This document shows, one piece after another, positions 34,989-44,688 of a stretch of 64,000 nt of DNA. The position numbers and the translations under genes were made by a program. Numbering within the stretch: the first letter of the stretch is position 1; the number at the start of each line of letters is the position of its first letter. The notes under the pieces are model-generated. The model was not told the DNA's origin and did not search any database. It saw nothing but the letters and a program-made list of their open reading frames with translations. Source of the stretch: Paenibacillus contaminans (GTDB lineage Bacteria; Bacillota; Bacilli; Paenibacillales; NBRC-103111); NCBI RefSeq assembly GCF_003285015.1, contig NZ_QMFB01000006.1, positions 1-64,000 on the forward strand. The letters are read 5' to 3'.

Positions 34989-36668
34989 ATGGGCATTATT
35001 CAAATTGCCGCCGTTATTGTTTTTTTAGTGCTGCTCGTTAAACCGTTAGGCACTTACCTATATCATGTGTTCAAGAATGAATCGAACGGTACGGATAAAT
35101 TTTTCGCCTTTGCGGAGAGGCCTATCTTCGCCCTGATCGGGTTGAAAGACGCGAAGGGAATGACCTGGAAAACGTATGGGCTCAGCTTTTTGTTAACGAA
35201 TGTCGTGCTGGTGGCCGTTTCATACTTGATTTTACGTTTGCAGAAGTTTTTGCCGCTTAATCCTAACGATATCGGCAATATGGAGCAGACGCTTTCGTTC
35301 AACACCGTCATCAGCTTCATGACGAATACGAACCTGCAGCACTACAGCGGGGAGACGGGCTTATCTTACTTCTCCCAAATGGCCGTTATCATGATGATGA
35401 TGTTCACCTCGGCTGCGACCGGCTTGTGTGTGGCAATCGCGTTCATCAGGGCGATTACGAGCAAAGGCCGGACGATGGGGAACTTCTTCCAGGATTTCGT
35501 AAAGGCTCACACCCGCGTGTTTTTCCCGCTGGCCATTATCGTGACGCTGCTTCTGGTGGCGCTTCAGGTGCCGCAAACGCTCAAGCCGACAATATCGGTA
35601 ACGGGACTGGAAGGGCAGGAGCAAAACATAGCGATCGGACCGGTTGCTTCGCTGGAATCCATCAAGCATCTGGGTACGAACGGCGGCGGTTTTTTTGGAG
35701 TCAATTCGGCTCATCCGTTCGAAAATCCGAATGCGCTGACCAATATTATTGAAATTTTGTCCATGTGGTCGCTCGCCGCAGCGCTTCCTTATACGTTCGG
35801 TCTGTTTGCCAAAAACCGCAAGCAGGGCTGGGTCATTTTTTCGGCGATGATGATTTTGTTCGTCATGTTCCTGTCGCTTGTTTATGTCTCGGAATCGAAC
35901 GGCAACCCGGTGATGAACCGTCTCGGCATCGACGCTTCCCAAGGCAGCATGGAAGGGAAAGAAGTGCGTTTCGGCATTCCGCAATCCGCCTTGTTTACGG
36001 CGGTTACTACGGCGGCTACGACCGGCACCGTCAACAATATGCATGATACGCTGACGCCGCTCGGCAGCATAACGCCGCTTGCGCTGATGATGCTGAACTG
36101 CGTGTTCGGGGGAAAAGGCGTCGGGCTTGTGAACATGCTCATGTATGCGATTTTGGCCGTTTTCCTGGCAGGTTTGATGGTCGGCAGGACGCCCGAATTT
36201 TTGGGCAAAAAGATCGAAGCCCGCGAGATGAAGCTGATTGCGATTGCGATTTTGGCGCATCCGTTAATTATTTTGGCTCCGACGGCGATTGCGCTGATTT
36301 CGGAGGTTGGCAAAGCGGCAATTACGAATCCGTCCTTCCACGGAATTTCGCAGGTGCTCTATGAGTACACGTCGTCCGCGGCGAACAACGGCTCCGGCTT
36401 CGAAGGCCTTGGCGACAACACGCCGTTCTGGAATATTTCGACGGGGCTCGTGATGCTGCTGGGCCGGTATATTTCGATGTTTGCGCTCCTTGCCGTCGCC
36501 GGCTCCTTGCTGCGGAAGCAGCCCGTTCCGGAAACGGTCGGCACGTTCCGCACGGATAACGGTTTGTTTGTCGGAATACTAGTCGGTACCGTGCTGATTA
36601 TCGGCGCGCTGACGTTTTTGCCGGCGATTGTGTTGGGGCCAATAGCCGAACATCTGACAATCCGTTAA
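34989..36668 (+). CDS. kdpA: KdpA, potassium-translocating subunit
   Basis: A 559-residue multi-pass membrane protein, the potassium channel-like subunit of the high-affinity KdpFABC ATPase. The four pore-loop selectivity regions are visible: TNTNLQHYSGETG, GTNGGGFFGVNSAHPFENP, the stretch around TGTVNNMHDTLTPLG, and NNGSGFEGLGDNTPFWN. The ATG at 34989 is twelve bases from AGGAGG; a TTG at 34980 is in frame but too close to that site. It lies in a contiguous kdpFABC order, under two c-di-AMP riboswitches. Confidence 0.97.
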   Translation: MGIIQIAAVIVFLVLLVKPLGTYLYHVFKNESNGTDKFFAFAERPIFALIGLKDAKGMTWKTYGLSFLLTNVVLVAVSYLILRLQKFLPLNPNDIGNMEQTLSFNTVISFMTNTNLQHYSGETGLSYFSQMAVIMMMMFTSAATGLCVAIAFIRAITSKGRTMGNFFQDFVKAHTRVFFPLAIIVTLLLVALQVPQTLKPTISVTGLEGQEQNIAIGPVASLESIKHLGTNGGGFFGVNSAHPFENPNALTNIIEILSMWSLAAALPYTFGLFAKNRKQGWVIFSAMMILFVMFLSLVYVSESNGNPVMNRLGIDASQGSMEGKEVRFGIPQSALFTAVTTAATTGTVNNMHDTLTPLGSITPLALMMLNCVFGGKGVGLVNMLMYAILAVFLAGLMVGRTPEFLGKKIEAREMKLIAIAILAHPLIILAPTAIALISEVGKAAITNPSFHGISQVLYEYTSSAANNGSGFEGLGDNTPFWNISTGLVMLLGRYISMFALLAVAGSLLRKQPVPETVGTFRTDNGLFVGILVGTVLIIGALTFLPAIVLGPIAEHLTIR

Positions 36669-36688
36669 TAGAAGGGAGTACATCATAA

Positions 36689-38719
36689 ATGAGTGCGAAA
36701 AGAAAAAAGCTGTTAACCGGCAGTATCGTGAAACATGCGGTGAAGGACAGCTTCATCAAGCTTAATCCGATCGCGATGATGAAAAATCCGGTTATGTTCG
36801 TAGTTGAAGTCGGAACGCTGATCGTACTTCTGATGTCGATCTTCCCCGGATATTTCGGTACGGAAGAGGATATCGGATTCAATCTGACGGTATTTTTCAT
36901 CCTTCTGTTCACCGTTCTGTTCGCCAATTTCGCAGAGGCGCTCGCCGAAGGGCGGGGCAAAGCGCAGGCGGATTCCTTGAAGAAGTCAAAGACGCAAATT
37001 ACTGCGAACAAAGTCGTAAACGGCGGCATCAAGCTTGTTCCGTCGACGGAGCTGCGCAAGGGGGACATTGTGGCCGTATCGCAAGGAGAAATGATTCCCG
37101 GCGACGGCGAAGTGATCGAAGGCCTCGCATCGGTCGATGAGTCCGCGATTACCGGTGAATCCGCGCCGGTCATCAAGGAGGCCGGAGGCGATTTCAATTC
37201 CGTAACGGGCGGAACCCGGGTGGTGAGCGACAAAATCATCGTTCGGATTACGAACGATCCGGGCGAATCGTTTATCGACCGCATGATTTCACTGGTAGAA
37301 GGGGCCAAGCGCCAGAAGACGCCGAACGAGATCGCCTTGAATACGCTGCTTACAAGTTTGACGATCATTTTCCTGATCGTGGTCATCACGCTTGCGCCGA
37401 TCGCAAACTATTTGGAAATCGAGCTTACCGTTCCCGTACTTATTTCCTTGCTCGTTTGTTTAATCCCGACAACGATCGGCGGTTTGCTTTCCGCTATCGG
37501 CATCGCCGGCATGGACCGGGTTACGCAGTTTAATGTGCTTGCCATGTCGGGCAAAGCGGTTGAGGCGTCGGGCGATATCAATACGATGATTTTAGATAAA
37601 ACCGGAACGATCACCTTCGGCAACCGGATGGCGAGCGCGCTGATTCCGGTCGGAGCGGCCGGCGGGACTGCTCTAGCGGAATGGGCTGCGATAAGCTCCG
37701 TGAAGGATGAAACGCCTGAAGGCCGATCGGTACTGGAATTTATGAAAAAGCAGGGGCTCTCCTATAACGATACCGTCGCAGCAGGCGGGGAATTCATCGA
37801 ATTCAAAGCGGAGACCCGGATGAGCGGCATCGATTTGCAGGACGGCCGCAAGGTGCGCAAAGGCGCGGTCGATGCCGTAAGGAAATGGGTAGAAGCGCAA
37901 GGCGGCGCCATTCCAGGCGACTTGAGCGCCAAAAGCGACGATATCGCGAGGGAAGGCGGAACGCCGCTCGCCGTTGCGGTCGATGCGCAGCTCTTCGGTT
38001 TGATTTATCTCAAAGATACCGTCAAACCCGGGATGCGCGAACGATTCGATCAGCTTCGAAAGATGGGCATCAAAACGATCATGTGTACCGGCGACAATCC
38101 GCTGACTGCTGCAACGATCGCGCGTGAAGCCGGTGTCGACGATTTTATAGCGGAGAGCAAGCCGGAAGACAAAATCGCAGTCATCCGCCGGGAGCAAGCG
38201 GAAGGCAAACTCGTGGCGATGACGGGGGACGGAACGAACGATGCGCCTGCGCTGGCACAGGCCGATGTGGGGCTGGCGATGAACAGCGGTACGACGGCGG
38301 CGAAGGAAGCGGCCAATATGGTCGATTTGGATTCCGATCCGTCCAAAATCATCGAAGTCGTGGCCATCGGGAAGCAACTGCTGATGACCCGCGGCGCCTT
38401 AACGACGTTCAGTATCTCCAATGACGTCGCCAAATATTTCGCGATCATTCCGGCGATGTTTACGATCGCCATTCCGCAAATGGAAGCTTTAAACGTGATG
38501 AACCTGGGCTCGCCGATATCGGCTATTTTATCGGCTTTAATTTTCAATGCGATCATTATCCCGCTGCTCATTCCGCTCGCCATGAAAGGCGTGGCCTACA
38601 AGCCGATGAGCTCGGCCAAATTGCTGCAGCGCAACTTATTCATCTACGGTTTGGGCGGCGTTATCGTACCGTTTATCGGAATTAAGCTGATCGATCTGAT
38701 CGTGCATGTATGGATTTGA
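36689..38719 (+). CDS. kdpB: KdpB, P-type ATPase subunit
   Basis: A 676-residue P-type ATPase that hydrolyses ATP to drive potassium uptake through KdpA. Signature motifs are the phosphorylated Asp in DKTGTIT, the dephosphorylation loop TGES, and [16 protein letters not shown] in the hinge. Membrane helices are in the usual arrangement. It follows kdpA after 20 bases with its own GAAGGGAG site. Length and motifs are normal for the family. Confidence 0.97.
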   Translation: MSAKRKKLLTGSIVKHAVKDSFIKLNPIAMMKNPVMFVVEVGTLIVLLMSIFPGYFGTEEDIGFNLTVFFILLFTVLFANFAEALAEGRGKAQADSLKKSKTQITANKVVNGGIKLVPSTELRKGDIVAVSQGEMIPGDGEVIEGLASVDESAITGESAPVIKEAGGDFNSVTGGTRVVSDKIIVRITNDPGESFIDRMISLVEGAKRQKTPNEIALNTLLTSLTIIFLIVVITLAPIANYLEIELTVPVLISLLVCLIPTTIGGLLSAIGIAGMDRVTQFNVLAMSGKAVEASGDINTMILDKTGTITFGNRMASALIPVGAAGGTALAEWAAISSVKDETPEGRSVLEFMKKQGLSYNDTVAAGGEFIEFKAETRMSGIDLQDGRKVRKGAVDAVRKWVEAQGGAIPGDLSAKSDDIAREGGTPLAVAVDAQLFGLIYLKDTVKPGMRERFDQLRKMGIKTIMCTGDNPLTAATIAREAGVDDFIAESKPEDKIAVIRREQAEGKLVAMTGDGTNDAPALAQADVGLAMNSGTTAAKEAANMVDLDSDPSKIIEVVAIGKQLLMTRGALTTFSISNDVAKYFAIIPAMFTIAIPQMEALNVMNLGSPISAILSALIFNAIIIPLLIPLAMKGVAYKPMSSAKLLQRNLFIYGLGGVIVPFIGIKLIDLIVHVWI

Positions 38720-38745
38720 CCATAGGGAAAGAGAGTTGAAGAAGG

Positions 38746-39354
38746 ATGAACAACCCGGCGAATGCAGGGTCGGAAACGGCCCGTTTGTCACTCGGCATCG
38801 TAATCAGAATCAGCTTCGTATTTATCGTTTTATGCGGAATTGTCTACCCGCTTCTATGTACCGGTGCCGCGCAGCTGCTGTTTCCGTCGCAAGCGAACGG
38901 CAGCATGATCGAAAATAGCGAAGGGGAAGTCGTAGGCTCCGAACTGATCGGGCAAAAATTCGACGACCCCAAGCACTTCCAAGGCCGCGTATCGAGCATC
39001 GATTATAAAGCGGAAGCGTCGGGGAGCAACAACTATGCGCCTTCCAACCCGGATATGCTGAAGCGCACGGAGGAATCGATCGAAGCATGGAAGCAAAATA
39101 ACCCGGACGTTCCGGTAAGCTCGCTTCCGATCGACTTGATCACCAACTCCGGCTCCGGTCTGGACCCGCATATCACTCCGGAATCGGCCAAGGTGCAGGT
39201 GCCGAGGATCAGCAAGCTGACGGGGCTGGAGGCCGCACAGCTCGAGAAGCTTGTCGACGAGCATACGGAAGCCCGCGAGCTGGGTGTGTTCGGAGAGCCG
39301 CGCGTTAATGTGCTGAAGCTGAACTTGGCGCTGGATGCGCTTTTGAACAAATAA
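38746..39354 (+). CDS. kdpC: KdpC, assembly subunit
   Basis: A 202-residue protein with one N-terminal transmembrane helix ([20 protein letters not shown]), then a periplasm-facing-type domain with the family features [33 protein letters not shown] and [11 protein letters not shown] at the C terminus. It is the last structural gene of the kdp complex; a strong terminator follows, so the KdpD-like gene after it is probably transcribed separately or by read-through. Confidence 0.96.
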   Translation: MNNPANAGSETARLSLGIVIRISFVFIVLCGIVYPLLCTGAAQLLFPSQANGSMIENSEGEVVGSELIGQKFDDPKHFQGRVSSIDYKAEASGSNNYAPSNPDMLKRTEESIEAWKQNNPDVPVSSLPIDLITNSGSGLDPHITPESAKVQVPRISKLTGLEAAQLEKLVDEHTEARELGVFGEPRVNVLKLNLALDALLNK

Positions 39355-39366
39355 TCCCATAACGAG

Positions 39367-39405
39367 AAAAAGTCAGGATAAAGCCGATTTATCCGGACTT
39401 TTTCT
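39367..39405 (+). terminator. Terminator after kdpC
   Basis: AAAAAGTC-GGATAA and TTATCC-GACTTTTT form a long stem followed by CTTTTTG. It closes the riboswitch-controlled kdp transcript. Confidence 0.92.
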
Positions 39406-39435
39406 TTTTGCCGCCATCCGCCCTATACAACTATT

Positions 39436-39599
39436 TAGGACGTGTCTGAAAACCCGCTCGGGGTCATCTTTCACCGCCTTTTCGCCCTATGCTTCGTTCC
39501 GTTTGCTTGCCGTACCCCGGTACGCCTTCCCAAACGCGCCTTGCCTAGAACGAAAATTCGGCAAAATCTGTTCCCCTCGGAGTATTCAGACACGCCCTA
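39436..39599. mobile_element. Short element with terminal inverted repeats (MITE-like)
   Basis: A 164-base segment begins TAGGACGTGTCTGAA and ends with the inverted copy TTCAGACACGCCCTA (one mismatch in 15). The interior has no gene but contains CGGGGTCATCTTTCACCGCC and CGGTACGCCTTCCC. The structure is that of a non-autonomous miniature element inserted between kdpC and the KdpD-like gene; no clear target duplication was identified. Confidence 0.65.
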
Positions 39600-39671
39600 G
39601 AAGATTTGCCATACTAATAAACATATAAAGCTTGCCGGAGCAACGTAATCGATAAGAGAAAGGAGGTCAGT

Positions 39672-42005
39672 ATGGAAACGTTCAGAAGGAAAACGCCGGA
39701 AGAGCTGCTCTTGTCCATCTATAAGCTGCACAGCGGAAGACTTAAAGTTTATATCGGGGCCGTAAGCGGGTCGGGGAAAACGTATCACATGCTCAGGGAA
39801 GGACAAACCTTAAAGCAGCAGGGGATCGATGTCGTCATCTGTGCGGTTTCTACGATGCGGCGTCCGGAAACGATGGAGCAGCTCGGCGACTTAGAACGAA
39901 TTCCGAGCATCCATTGGTTTAAAGACGATACGGAAAAAAAGGACTTGAACATCGACGCTTTAGTCGCGCGAAATCCGGAGGTCGTGCTTGTGGACGGCCT
40001 TGCCCACCGGAATCGGAAGGAGGCGCGTTTCCCGACAAGGCTTGACGATATCCGATTTTTGCTTAGCCGTGGAATCGGGGTCATTACGACTGCAAACGTT
40101 TATGAGCTTGAAGATGTAGGGGAGATCGCCAAAAAACTGACCGGCATCGAGGTTTGCGATACGGTGCCCGCGAACACGCTGGAGCTTGCCGATGAGGTCA
40201 TTTTGGTTGATGTGACTCCTGAGACGATGCTGAACCGTTTTGCGGAAGGAAGCCTGCGGGGACAAAGCGCCGAAATGCTCAAACGCGGCAATTTGGCGGT
40301 TATGCGCGAGCTGTCTCTTCGTTTGGTGGCCGAAGGCGTGAATGAATCGCTTGAAAGGTACCGGGAACAATTGGGGCTGGTCGGACCCTCGGGTGCGGCG
40401 GAGCGTATTTTGGTTTCGATGCAGTACCATTGGAACGGCTCCATCTATGTGCGCAGGGGACAGCAAATCGCCAAGCGATTGAACGGAGAGCTGCTTGTCG
40501 TAACGTTTACGATCCCGGACAAAGAGCTGAGCAAGGAAGCTGCCGCATTCAAACGCTCCTTATTGAAGCTGGTCGAACGGATCGGCGCGGAATTCGAGGA
40601 GCTTCCTTTGCCTTCCAGAAGGTCGCTGCCTGACGTTTTAGTTCAATATGCGCTTGCAAACAACGTTACGCGCATCGTGCTCGGACATTCGAAGCAAACG
40701 AAATGGCAGGAGTTTTGGCAGGGTTCGATCGTTCACGACATGCTGAAAAAGACGCGCAACATCGATATTTTCATCGTGGCGGATCGTGCGGAGCATGAGG
40801 GGGAGCGCATTTTGCCGGCGCGTATGTCCAAGCCTGAAGAAGAAGCGGAGCTGTTTCGGCGTTTGAGTTCGCAAGAACTGGAGCACAAAATCAAACAAAT
40901 GAAACGGGGACGTTTCAAAGTATATATCGGTGCGGCACCTGGAGTCGGTAAAACGTATGCGATGCTGCGGGAAGGCAACGATCTGCTTAAGAAAGGCATT
41001 CAAGCCTGCGTCGGGTTGCTTGAAACGCATGGCCGGAAAGAAACGCTCGTTCAAGTCGGCGCTCTGGACGTTCTTCCGCGGAAAACGATCGAATATAAGG
41101 GGACGCGGCTGGAAGAGATGGATACGGAAGCGATTCTGCGCAAAAATCCGGAAGTCGTGCTTGTCGACGAGCTTGCTCACACGAATGTCCCGGGCAGCAA
41201 GTATAAGAAGCGGTACGAGGATGTGCTGGAAATTTTGGCCGCCGGTATTTCCGTTATTACGACGGTTAATGTGCAGCATCTGGAAAGCTTGAACGATTCC
41301 GTGGAGCAAATAACGGGCGTACGGGTCAGGGAAACGGTTCCCGATCATATTTTGAAGCTGGCCGATGAAGTGCAGTTGATCGATGTCACGCCGCAGACGC
41401 TTCAGCAGCGAATGCGGGACGGCAAAATATACGCGGCGGATAAAGTGCAGCAGTCTCTTAACCATTTTTTCAAAACCGGGAACCTGATCGCGCTTCGGGA
41501 GCTGGCGCTGCGGGAAATAGCGGACGATGTGGATGAGCGGCTGGAGTCCTGGGAGCGCTCAAGCTCACTCCGCGGGCCGTGGCGGCGCAAAGAGGTGATT
41601 TACGTTTGCGTAAATCGCACTCCGCATGCCGAGCGTTTGATTCGCCGGGGCTTTCGCATCGCCCACCGTTTAAAGGCAGTCTGGTATGTGACGTATGTAC
41701 GGCTTGGGCAGAACGTTGACGGTTTCGAGAAGGATGAGCGGCTGGAAGCGTTACGCACGTTGACCGAACGATTGGGCGGCAAATTCGAAATCGTGACAAC
41801 GAAGCATCGAAGAGAAATGCCGCTAGTGCTGGTGCAGAAGGCAAACGAATACCGTGCGACGCAGATGATTATCGGCCAATCCAAGATATCCTTCTGGAAA
41901 GAGCTGCGGCAAGGCTCGATCGTGAAAAAACTGCTCCGCTCCACCCGCCATATGGATGTTTTGGTTGTCGCCGATTATGACCCGATCGTTTCGGGGAGTA
42001 TGTAG
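39672..42005 (+). CDS. Duplicated KdpD sensor protein without a kinase domain
   Basis: A 777-residue protein made of two tandem KdpD N-terminal modules, each a P-loop sensor domain followed by a UspA-like domain; the copies are offset by 391 residues. Module two is canonical: Walker A GAAPGVGKT at residues 420-428 and VLVDELAHTN. Module one keeps GAVSGSGKT at 29-37, but its second motif is changed to VLVDGLAHRN. Each UspA-like domain ends in a GSIVxxxLxxTRxxDxxxVAD stretch. There are no membrane helices, H box or ATPase domain of a histidine kinase. Kinase-less KdpD proteins occur in Firmicutes, and the UspA domain of a staphylococcal KdpD binds c-di-AMP; a sensor role is therefore likely. 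AGGAGG precedes the ATG. Confidence 0.92.
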   Translation: METFRRKTPEELLLSIYKLHSGRLKVYIGAVSGSGKTYHMLREGQTLKQQGIDVVICAVSTMRRPETMEQLGDLERIPSIHWFKDDTEKKDLNIDALVARNPEVVLVDGLAHRNRKEARFPTRLDDIRFLLSRGIGVITTANVYELEDVGEIAKKLTGIEVCDTVPANTLELADEVILVDVTPETMLNRFAEGSLRGQSAEMLKRGNLAVMRELSLRLVAEGVNESLERYREQLGLVGPSGAAERILVSMQYHWNGSIYVRRGQQIAKRLNGELLVVTFTIPDKELSKEAAAFKRSLLKLVERIGAEFEELPLPSRRSLPDVLVQYALANNVTRIVLGHSKQTKWQEFWQGSIVHDMLKKTRNIDIFIVADRAEHEGERILPARMSKPEEEAELFRRLSSQELEHKIKQMKRGRFKVYIGAAPGVGKTYAMLREGNDLLKKGIQACVGLLETHGRKETLVQVGALDVLPRKTIEYKGTRLEEMDTEAILRKNPEVVLVDELAHTNVPGSKYKKRYEDVLEILAAGISVITTVNVQHLESLNDSVEQITGVRVRETVPDHILKLADEVQLIDVTPQTLQQRMRDGKIYAADKVQQSLNHFFKTGNLIALRELALREIADDVDERLESWERSSSLRGPWRRKEVIYVCVNRTPHAERLIRRGFRIAHRLKAVWYVTYVRLGQNVDGFEKDERLEALRTLTERLGGKFEIVTTKHRREMPLVLVQKANEYRATQMIIGQSKISFWKELRQGSIVKKLLRSTRHMDVLVVADYDPIVSGSM

Positions 42006-42133
42006 TTCTTTATAAGTTGAACCAATAAAATGGATGGAGTGTCAATTCCCAATTGTAATTAGGGGTACTGAAAGTTACTATTAAGGTATACGATCCAGTA
42101 GAAATCGCCGGGCTAACTTGAAAGGAAAGCAAT

Positions 42134-42460
42134 ATGAAAATATTGAGTATTAACAATCACGGGTTAGTATTGCGAGATGAGCACAATAATGAGCGATTTA
42201 TTGATTTTGCTGTGTGCAATGAGAATTGGATTGAGCACCACCGGCGGATTAAAAACTTGAATGATGAGGATGTAAACGAACTGCGCGTTAGGAGTAGATG
42301 TATCGGTCAAAGAGATATTTGCGGAAAACCGCCGTATTTCGAATTTTTTACTTGTCCGACTACCAAGATCGAGTTTACGTCATTTTGGGCGAAGAGACGT
42401 TTCAGAGAATGGCAAAGAATTATTGTTCAAGCCGGATGGTCGACCTTTGATCTAAGTTGA
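42134..42460 (+). CDS. Small hypothetical protein
   Basis: A 108-residue protein with AAAGGA eight bases upstream of its ATG. I do not recognise the family. It is rich in charged residues, with a beta-like N terminus (MKILSINNHGLVLRD), two Cys around ICGKPPYFEFFTCP, and a C-terminal amphipathic helix with several Trp (FWAKRRFREWQRIIVQAGW). No signal or membrane helix is evident. The following gene is 65 bases away on the same strand. Confidence 0.65.
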   Translation: MKILSINNHGLVLRDEHNNERFIDFAVCNENWIEHHRRIKNLNDEDVNELRVRSRCIGQRDICGKPPYFEFFTCPTTKIEFTSFWAKRRFREWQRIIVQAGWSTFDLS

Positions 42461-42525
42461 TATAAAGAAAAACTAACACCCTGTGCCGTCATCGAATAGT
42501 AAAGCTTCCGAAAGGAGATATCGTC

Positions 42526-42909
42526 ATGGAAGGCAACGCGTTCGCTTCAATAGACGAGTATATCGCTCAATTCTCTCAGGAGATTCAAGAAATCCTTCAA
42601 TCGGTAAGAAAAGTCATTAAAGATTCCGCACCCGAAGCGACGGAAAAAATAAGCTATCAAATGCCGACTTTTGCACTACATGGGAATTTGGTGCATTTTG
42701 CCGGGTACAAAAATCATATCGGCTTTTATCCGGCTCCAAGCGGGATTGAAGCTTTCAAAAAGGAGTTGTCCGTCTACAAAGGAGCTAAAGGATCGGTGCA
42801 ATTTCCTTTGGATAAACCGATGCCTTATGATTTAATTAGCAGGATCGTGAAATATAGAGCGGCTGAAAATACGGAAAAAGCGAGCGCCAAGTCGAAAAAG
42901 AAGAAATGA
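42526..42909 (+). CDS. DUF1801/YdhG-like protein
   Basis: A 127-residue protein matching the DUF1801 (YdhG-like, frataxin-like fold) family: SIDEYIAQFSQEIQEILQSVRKVI, EKISYQMPTFALHG, and KNHIGFYPAPSGIEAF are the hallmark stretches. Some relatives act in iron handling; others have no known role. It ends with a Lys-rich tail. AAGGAG lies eight bases before the ATG and a hairpin terminator follows the stop. Confidence 0.85.
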   Translation: MEGNAFASIDEYIAQFSQEIQEILQSVRKVIKDSAPEATEKISYQMPTFALHGNLVHFAGYKNHIGFYPAPSGIEAFKKELSVYKGAKGSVQFPLDKPMPYDLISRIVKYRAAENTEKASAKSKKKK

Positions 42910-42917
42910 CGGCGAAA

Positions 42918-42957
42918 AAACGGGCTAAGCAATTATATTGCTTGCCCGTTACTTTTT
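42918..42957. terminator. Bidirectional terminator between convergent genes
   Basis: AACGGGC-AGCAA and TTGCT-GCCCGTT form a stem with A-rich DNA on the left and T-rich on the right. It sits between the DUF1801 gene and the convergent pentapeptide-repeat gene. Confidence 0.85.
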
Positions 42958-43423
42958 ACTTTTGCTCGTTCGACGCATGTTGCTTCAATAAAAGCTCGAT
43001 ATCCACGCCGTTTATGACAAGGCCGGTAATATCGCAGTTTTCCAGCCGCACATTCGATAAATTGCAATCCGTAAACGATCCTTGCTGCAAGTTGCAATTT
43101 GAGAACTGTACGGGTTGTTTGTTGTGTTCTACATCAGGCTGGTTCTGGTTGCCGTACCCGATCCAGCGAAAAAACGCCCCGCCCCATTGAGCGCCGTCTA
43201 TCTTAAGCTCGCTCAAATTGGCATCGGAAATGGAAAGCCCCGTAAGATTTACATCATTCATTTTCATTCCGCTAAGATTGCAGCATTGAATAGCCATCCC
43301 GCTAAGATTGCAGTTTTTAAAGTCTGAATTAATAACCTCGGAATTCACAGCAGTCAGGGTATTTTTTTCATTTTCTAATTTCAGATCAATCACTCCTAAA
43401 TTTTGGTAGGTAATAGTTTCCAT
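42956..43423 (-). CDS. Pentapeptide-repeat protein
   Basis: A 155-residue protein of A(D/N)LxX-type pentapeptide repeats that fold into a right-handed quadrilateral beta-helix. Examples include SDFKNCNLSGMAIQCCNLSG, ISDANLSELKIDGAQ and FTDCNLSNVRLENCDITG. There is an interruption with WGGAFFRWIGYGNQNQPDV in the middle. No signal peptide is present. Some relatives mimic DNA and protect gyrase, but most have no known role, and the repeat run here is short. Confidence 0.88.
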   Translation of the reverse strand: METITYQNLGVIDLKLENEKNTLTAVNSEVINSDFKNCNLSGMAIQCCNLSGMKMNDVNLTGLSISDANLSELKIDGAQWGGAFFRWIGYGNQNQPDVEHNKQPVQFSNCNLQQGSFTDCNLSNVRLENCDITGLVINGVDIELLLKQHASNEQK

Positions 43424-43490
43424 TTTATACGATAGATTCTTACGTGTCTACGATAATTCGAGAGCGTACATAAATCGGGAAACGGCAACA

Positions 43491-43517
43491 AACCGCCTGC
43501 TTATGAAGCCGGCGGTT
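43491..43517 (-). terminator. Hairpin after the PhyH gene
   Basis: AACCGCC and GGCGGTT arms with an inner CTT/AAG stem lie about 16 bases after the minus-strand stop of the second PhyH gene. The T run on the minus strand is short. Confidence 0.5.
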
Positions 43518-43532
43518 ATTTTCTTGGTGCGA

Positions 43533-44363
43533 CTATTCTTTCTTATAAACAAGCGGCGTAATGGCGTTCGCGGCGATATCGCCGGGCTTCAGGTCAGGGA
43601 AAACAGCCGCGAAATCGCTGCGTCTTGCGTTGCTGTCCGGCTCGAGTGTCCGCGTGCCGTCCGCATAATAGATGATGGTCATAACCTCCCGCATCGAATC
43701 GGTAGGGTTGCCCGGCGCGCTATGCAGCGTCCAGCCGTTGTGGAACGTGGCGTCACCGGCCGCCATTGCCCCGTAATTGACGATATCGAAGCCTTTTCCA
43801 TCGATATATTGCTTGAGCGTGCGATGGGATTCATCCGAAATGACCAGCTTGCTGATGTAACCGGCTTCCTGCGAGCCGGAAGCGAAGCTCATCGTACCGA
43901 CCTCAGGCGAAATCGGAACGAGAGGCATCCACATCGTAACCGTTTTGTCCGTATCGAGCGGCCAATAGATTTGATCCTGATGCCAAGGGGTATGGCCGCC
44001 GCCCGGCTCTTTGAAGAGAGCTTGATCATGGTAGATGCGAACGCCGTCTACTCCGAGCAGCTCGGCAGCGATTTTCGCAAACCGGCGTGCGAGGGTGAAT
44101 CGGCGGGCAGCTTCGCTTTTGACCCACAGATTTCCGATTTGAATAAACGCTTTGCCGTAAGTGTCGCGTTCGTGAATCGGCTTGTTGTGATAGTTGAGCT
44201 CTTTAACCAAGTCGGAAATGACCGGCCGGTAAACGCTCAGCTCCTCGGGAGATACGACTTGACGCAGCATGATATGGCCGTTTCGCTGGTAATCGGAAAT
44301 TTGTTCGGCCGTCAAGGAATAGTCGGATGAAAGCTCGGGAAGATTTAACGCTTCGTTCGTCAT
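43533..44363 (-). CDS. Second PhyH-family dioxygenase
   Basis: A 276-residue Fe(II)/2-oxoglutarate oxygenase of the PhyH family. The iron ligands are HxD in PWHQDQIYW and the distal His in NGWTLHSAPGN, with the Arg of DSMREVM as likely 2-oxoglutarate partner. GGAGGAG is seven bases before the ATG. It is divergent from the amidohydrolase pair at 44689-46220, sharing the 325-base intergenic region. The first PhyH gene (26212) is also linked to an amidohydrolase pair, which suggests a shared chemistry. Confidence 0.88.
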   Translation of the reverse strand: MTNEALNLPELSSDYSLTAEQISDYQRNGHIMLRQVVSPEELSVYRPVISDLVKELNYHNKPIHERDTYGKAFIQIGNLWVKSEAARRFTLARRFAKIAAELLGVDGVRIYHDQALFKEPGGGHTPWHQDQIYWPLDTDKTVTMWMPLVPISPEVGTMSFASGSQEAGYISKLVISDESHRTLKQYIDGKGFDIVNYGAMAAGDATFHNGWTLHSAPGNPTDSMREVMTIIYYADGTRTLEPDSNARRSDFAAVFPDLKPGDIAANAITPLVYKKE

Positions 44364-44587
44364 TACACTGCTCCTCCTTCAAATAGACGGTTTGTGCAAA
44401 GGGCTTGGCATCCCGTCAATCGGGCGCAGCCGAAATGCCTCGTCTCTTGCTTCCCATTATAGCGGGCATCAGGGTGTTCGGCTTTGTCTCGCTCCCCCGT
44501 ATCGTTTGTCAAAAACAACTGTAAAATTGCATCCTGTTTATCGTCGGAATATAGACATCCCGCGCAGGTTTTCACGGTATGGATTCG

Positions 44588-44616
44588 TTGACACATGTAT
44601 GAAACAGGTATACACT
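44588..44616 (+). promoter_or_regulatory. Sigma-A promoter of the second amidohydrolase pair
   Basis: TTGACA at 44588-44593 and TACACT at 44611-44616 are separated by 17 bases, 73 bases before the amidohydrolase start. The -35 is perfect and the -10 matches in four positions. It lies in the divergent region next to the PhyH gene. Confidence 0.75.
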
Positions 44617-44688
44617 ATTGGTGATTGCATTGGGGATGTAACAAGCAATGTTAGAAGGGGACATTTCCGGAAAGGCAGAGGGATTATT

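Noticed and set aside
39672..42005. Calling this gene an ordinary KdpD kinase
   Set aside because: No transmembrane helices, H box or ATP-binding kinase motifs are present; only sensor modules are duplicated.
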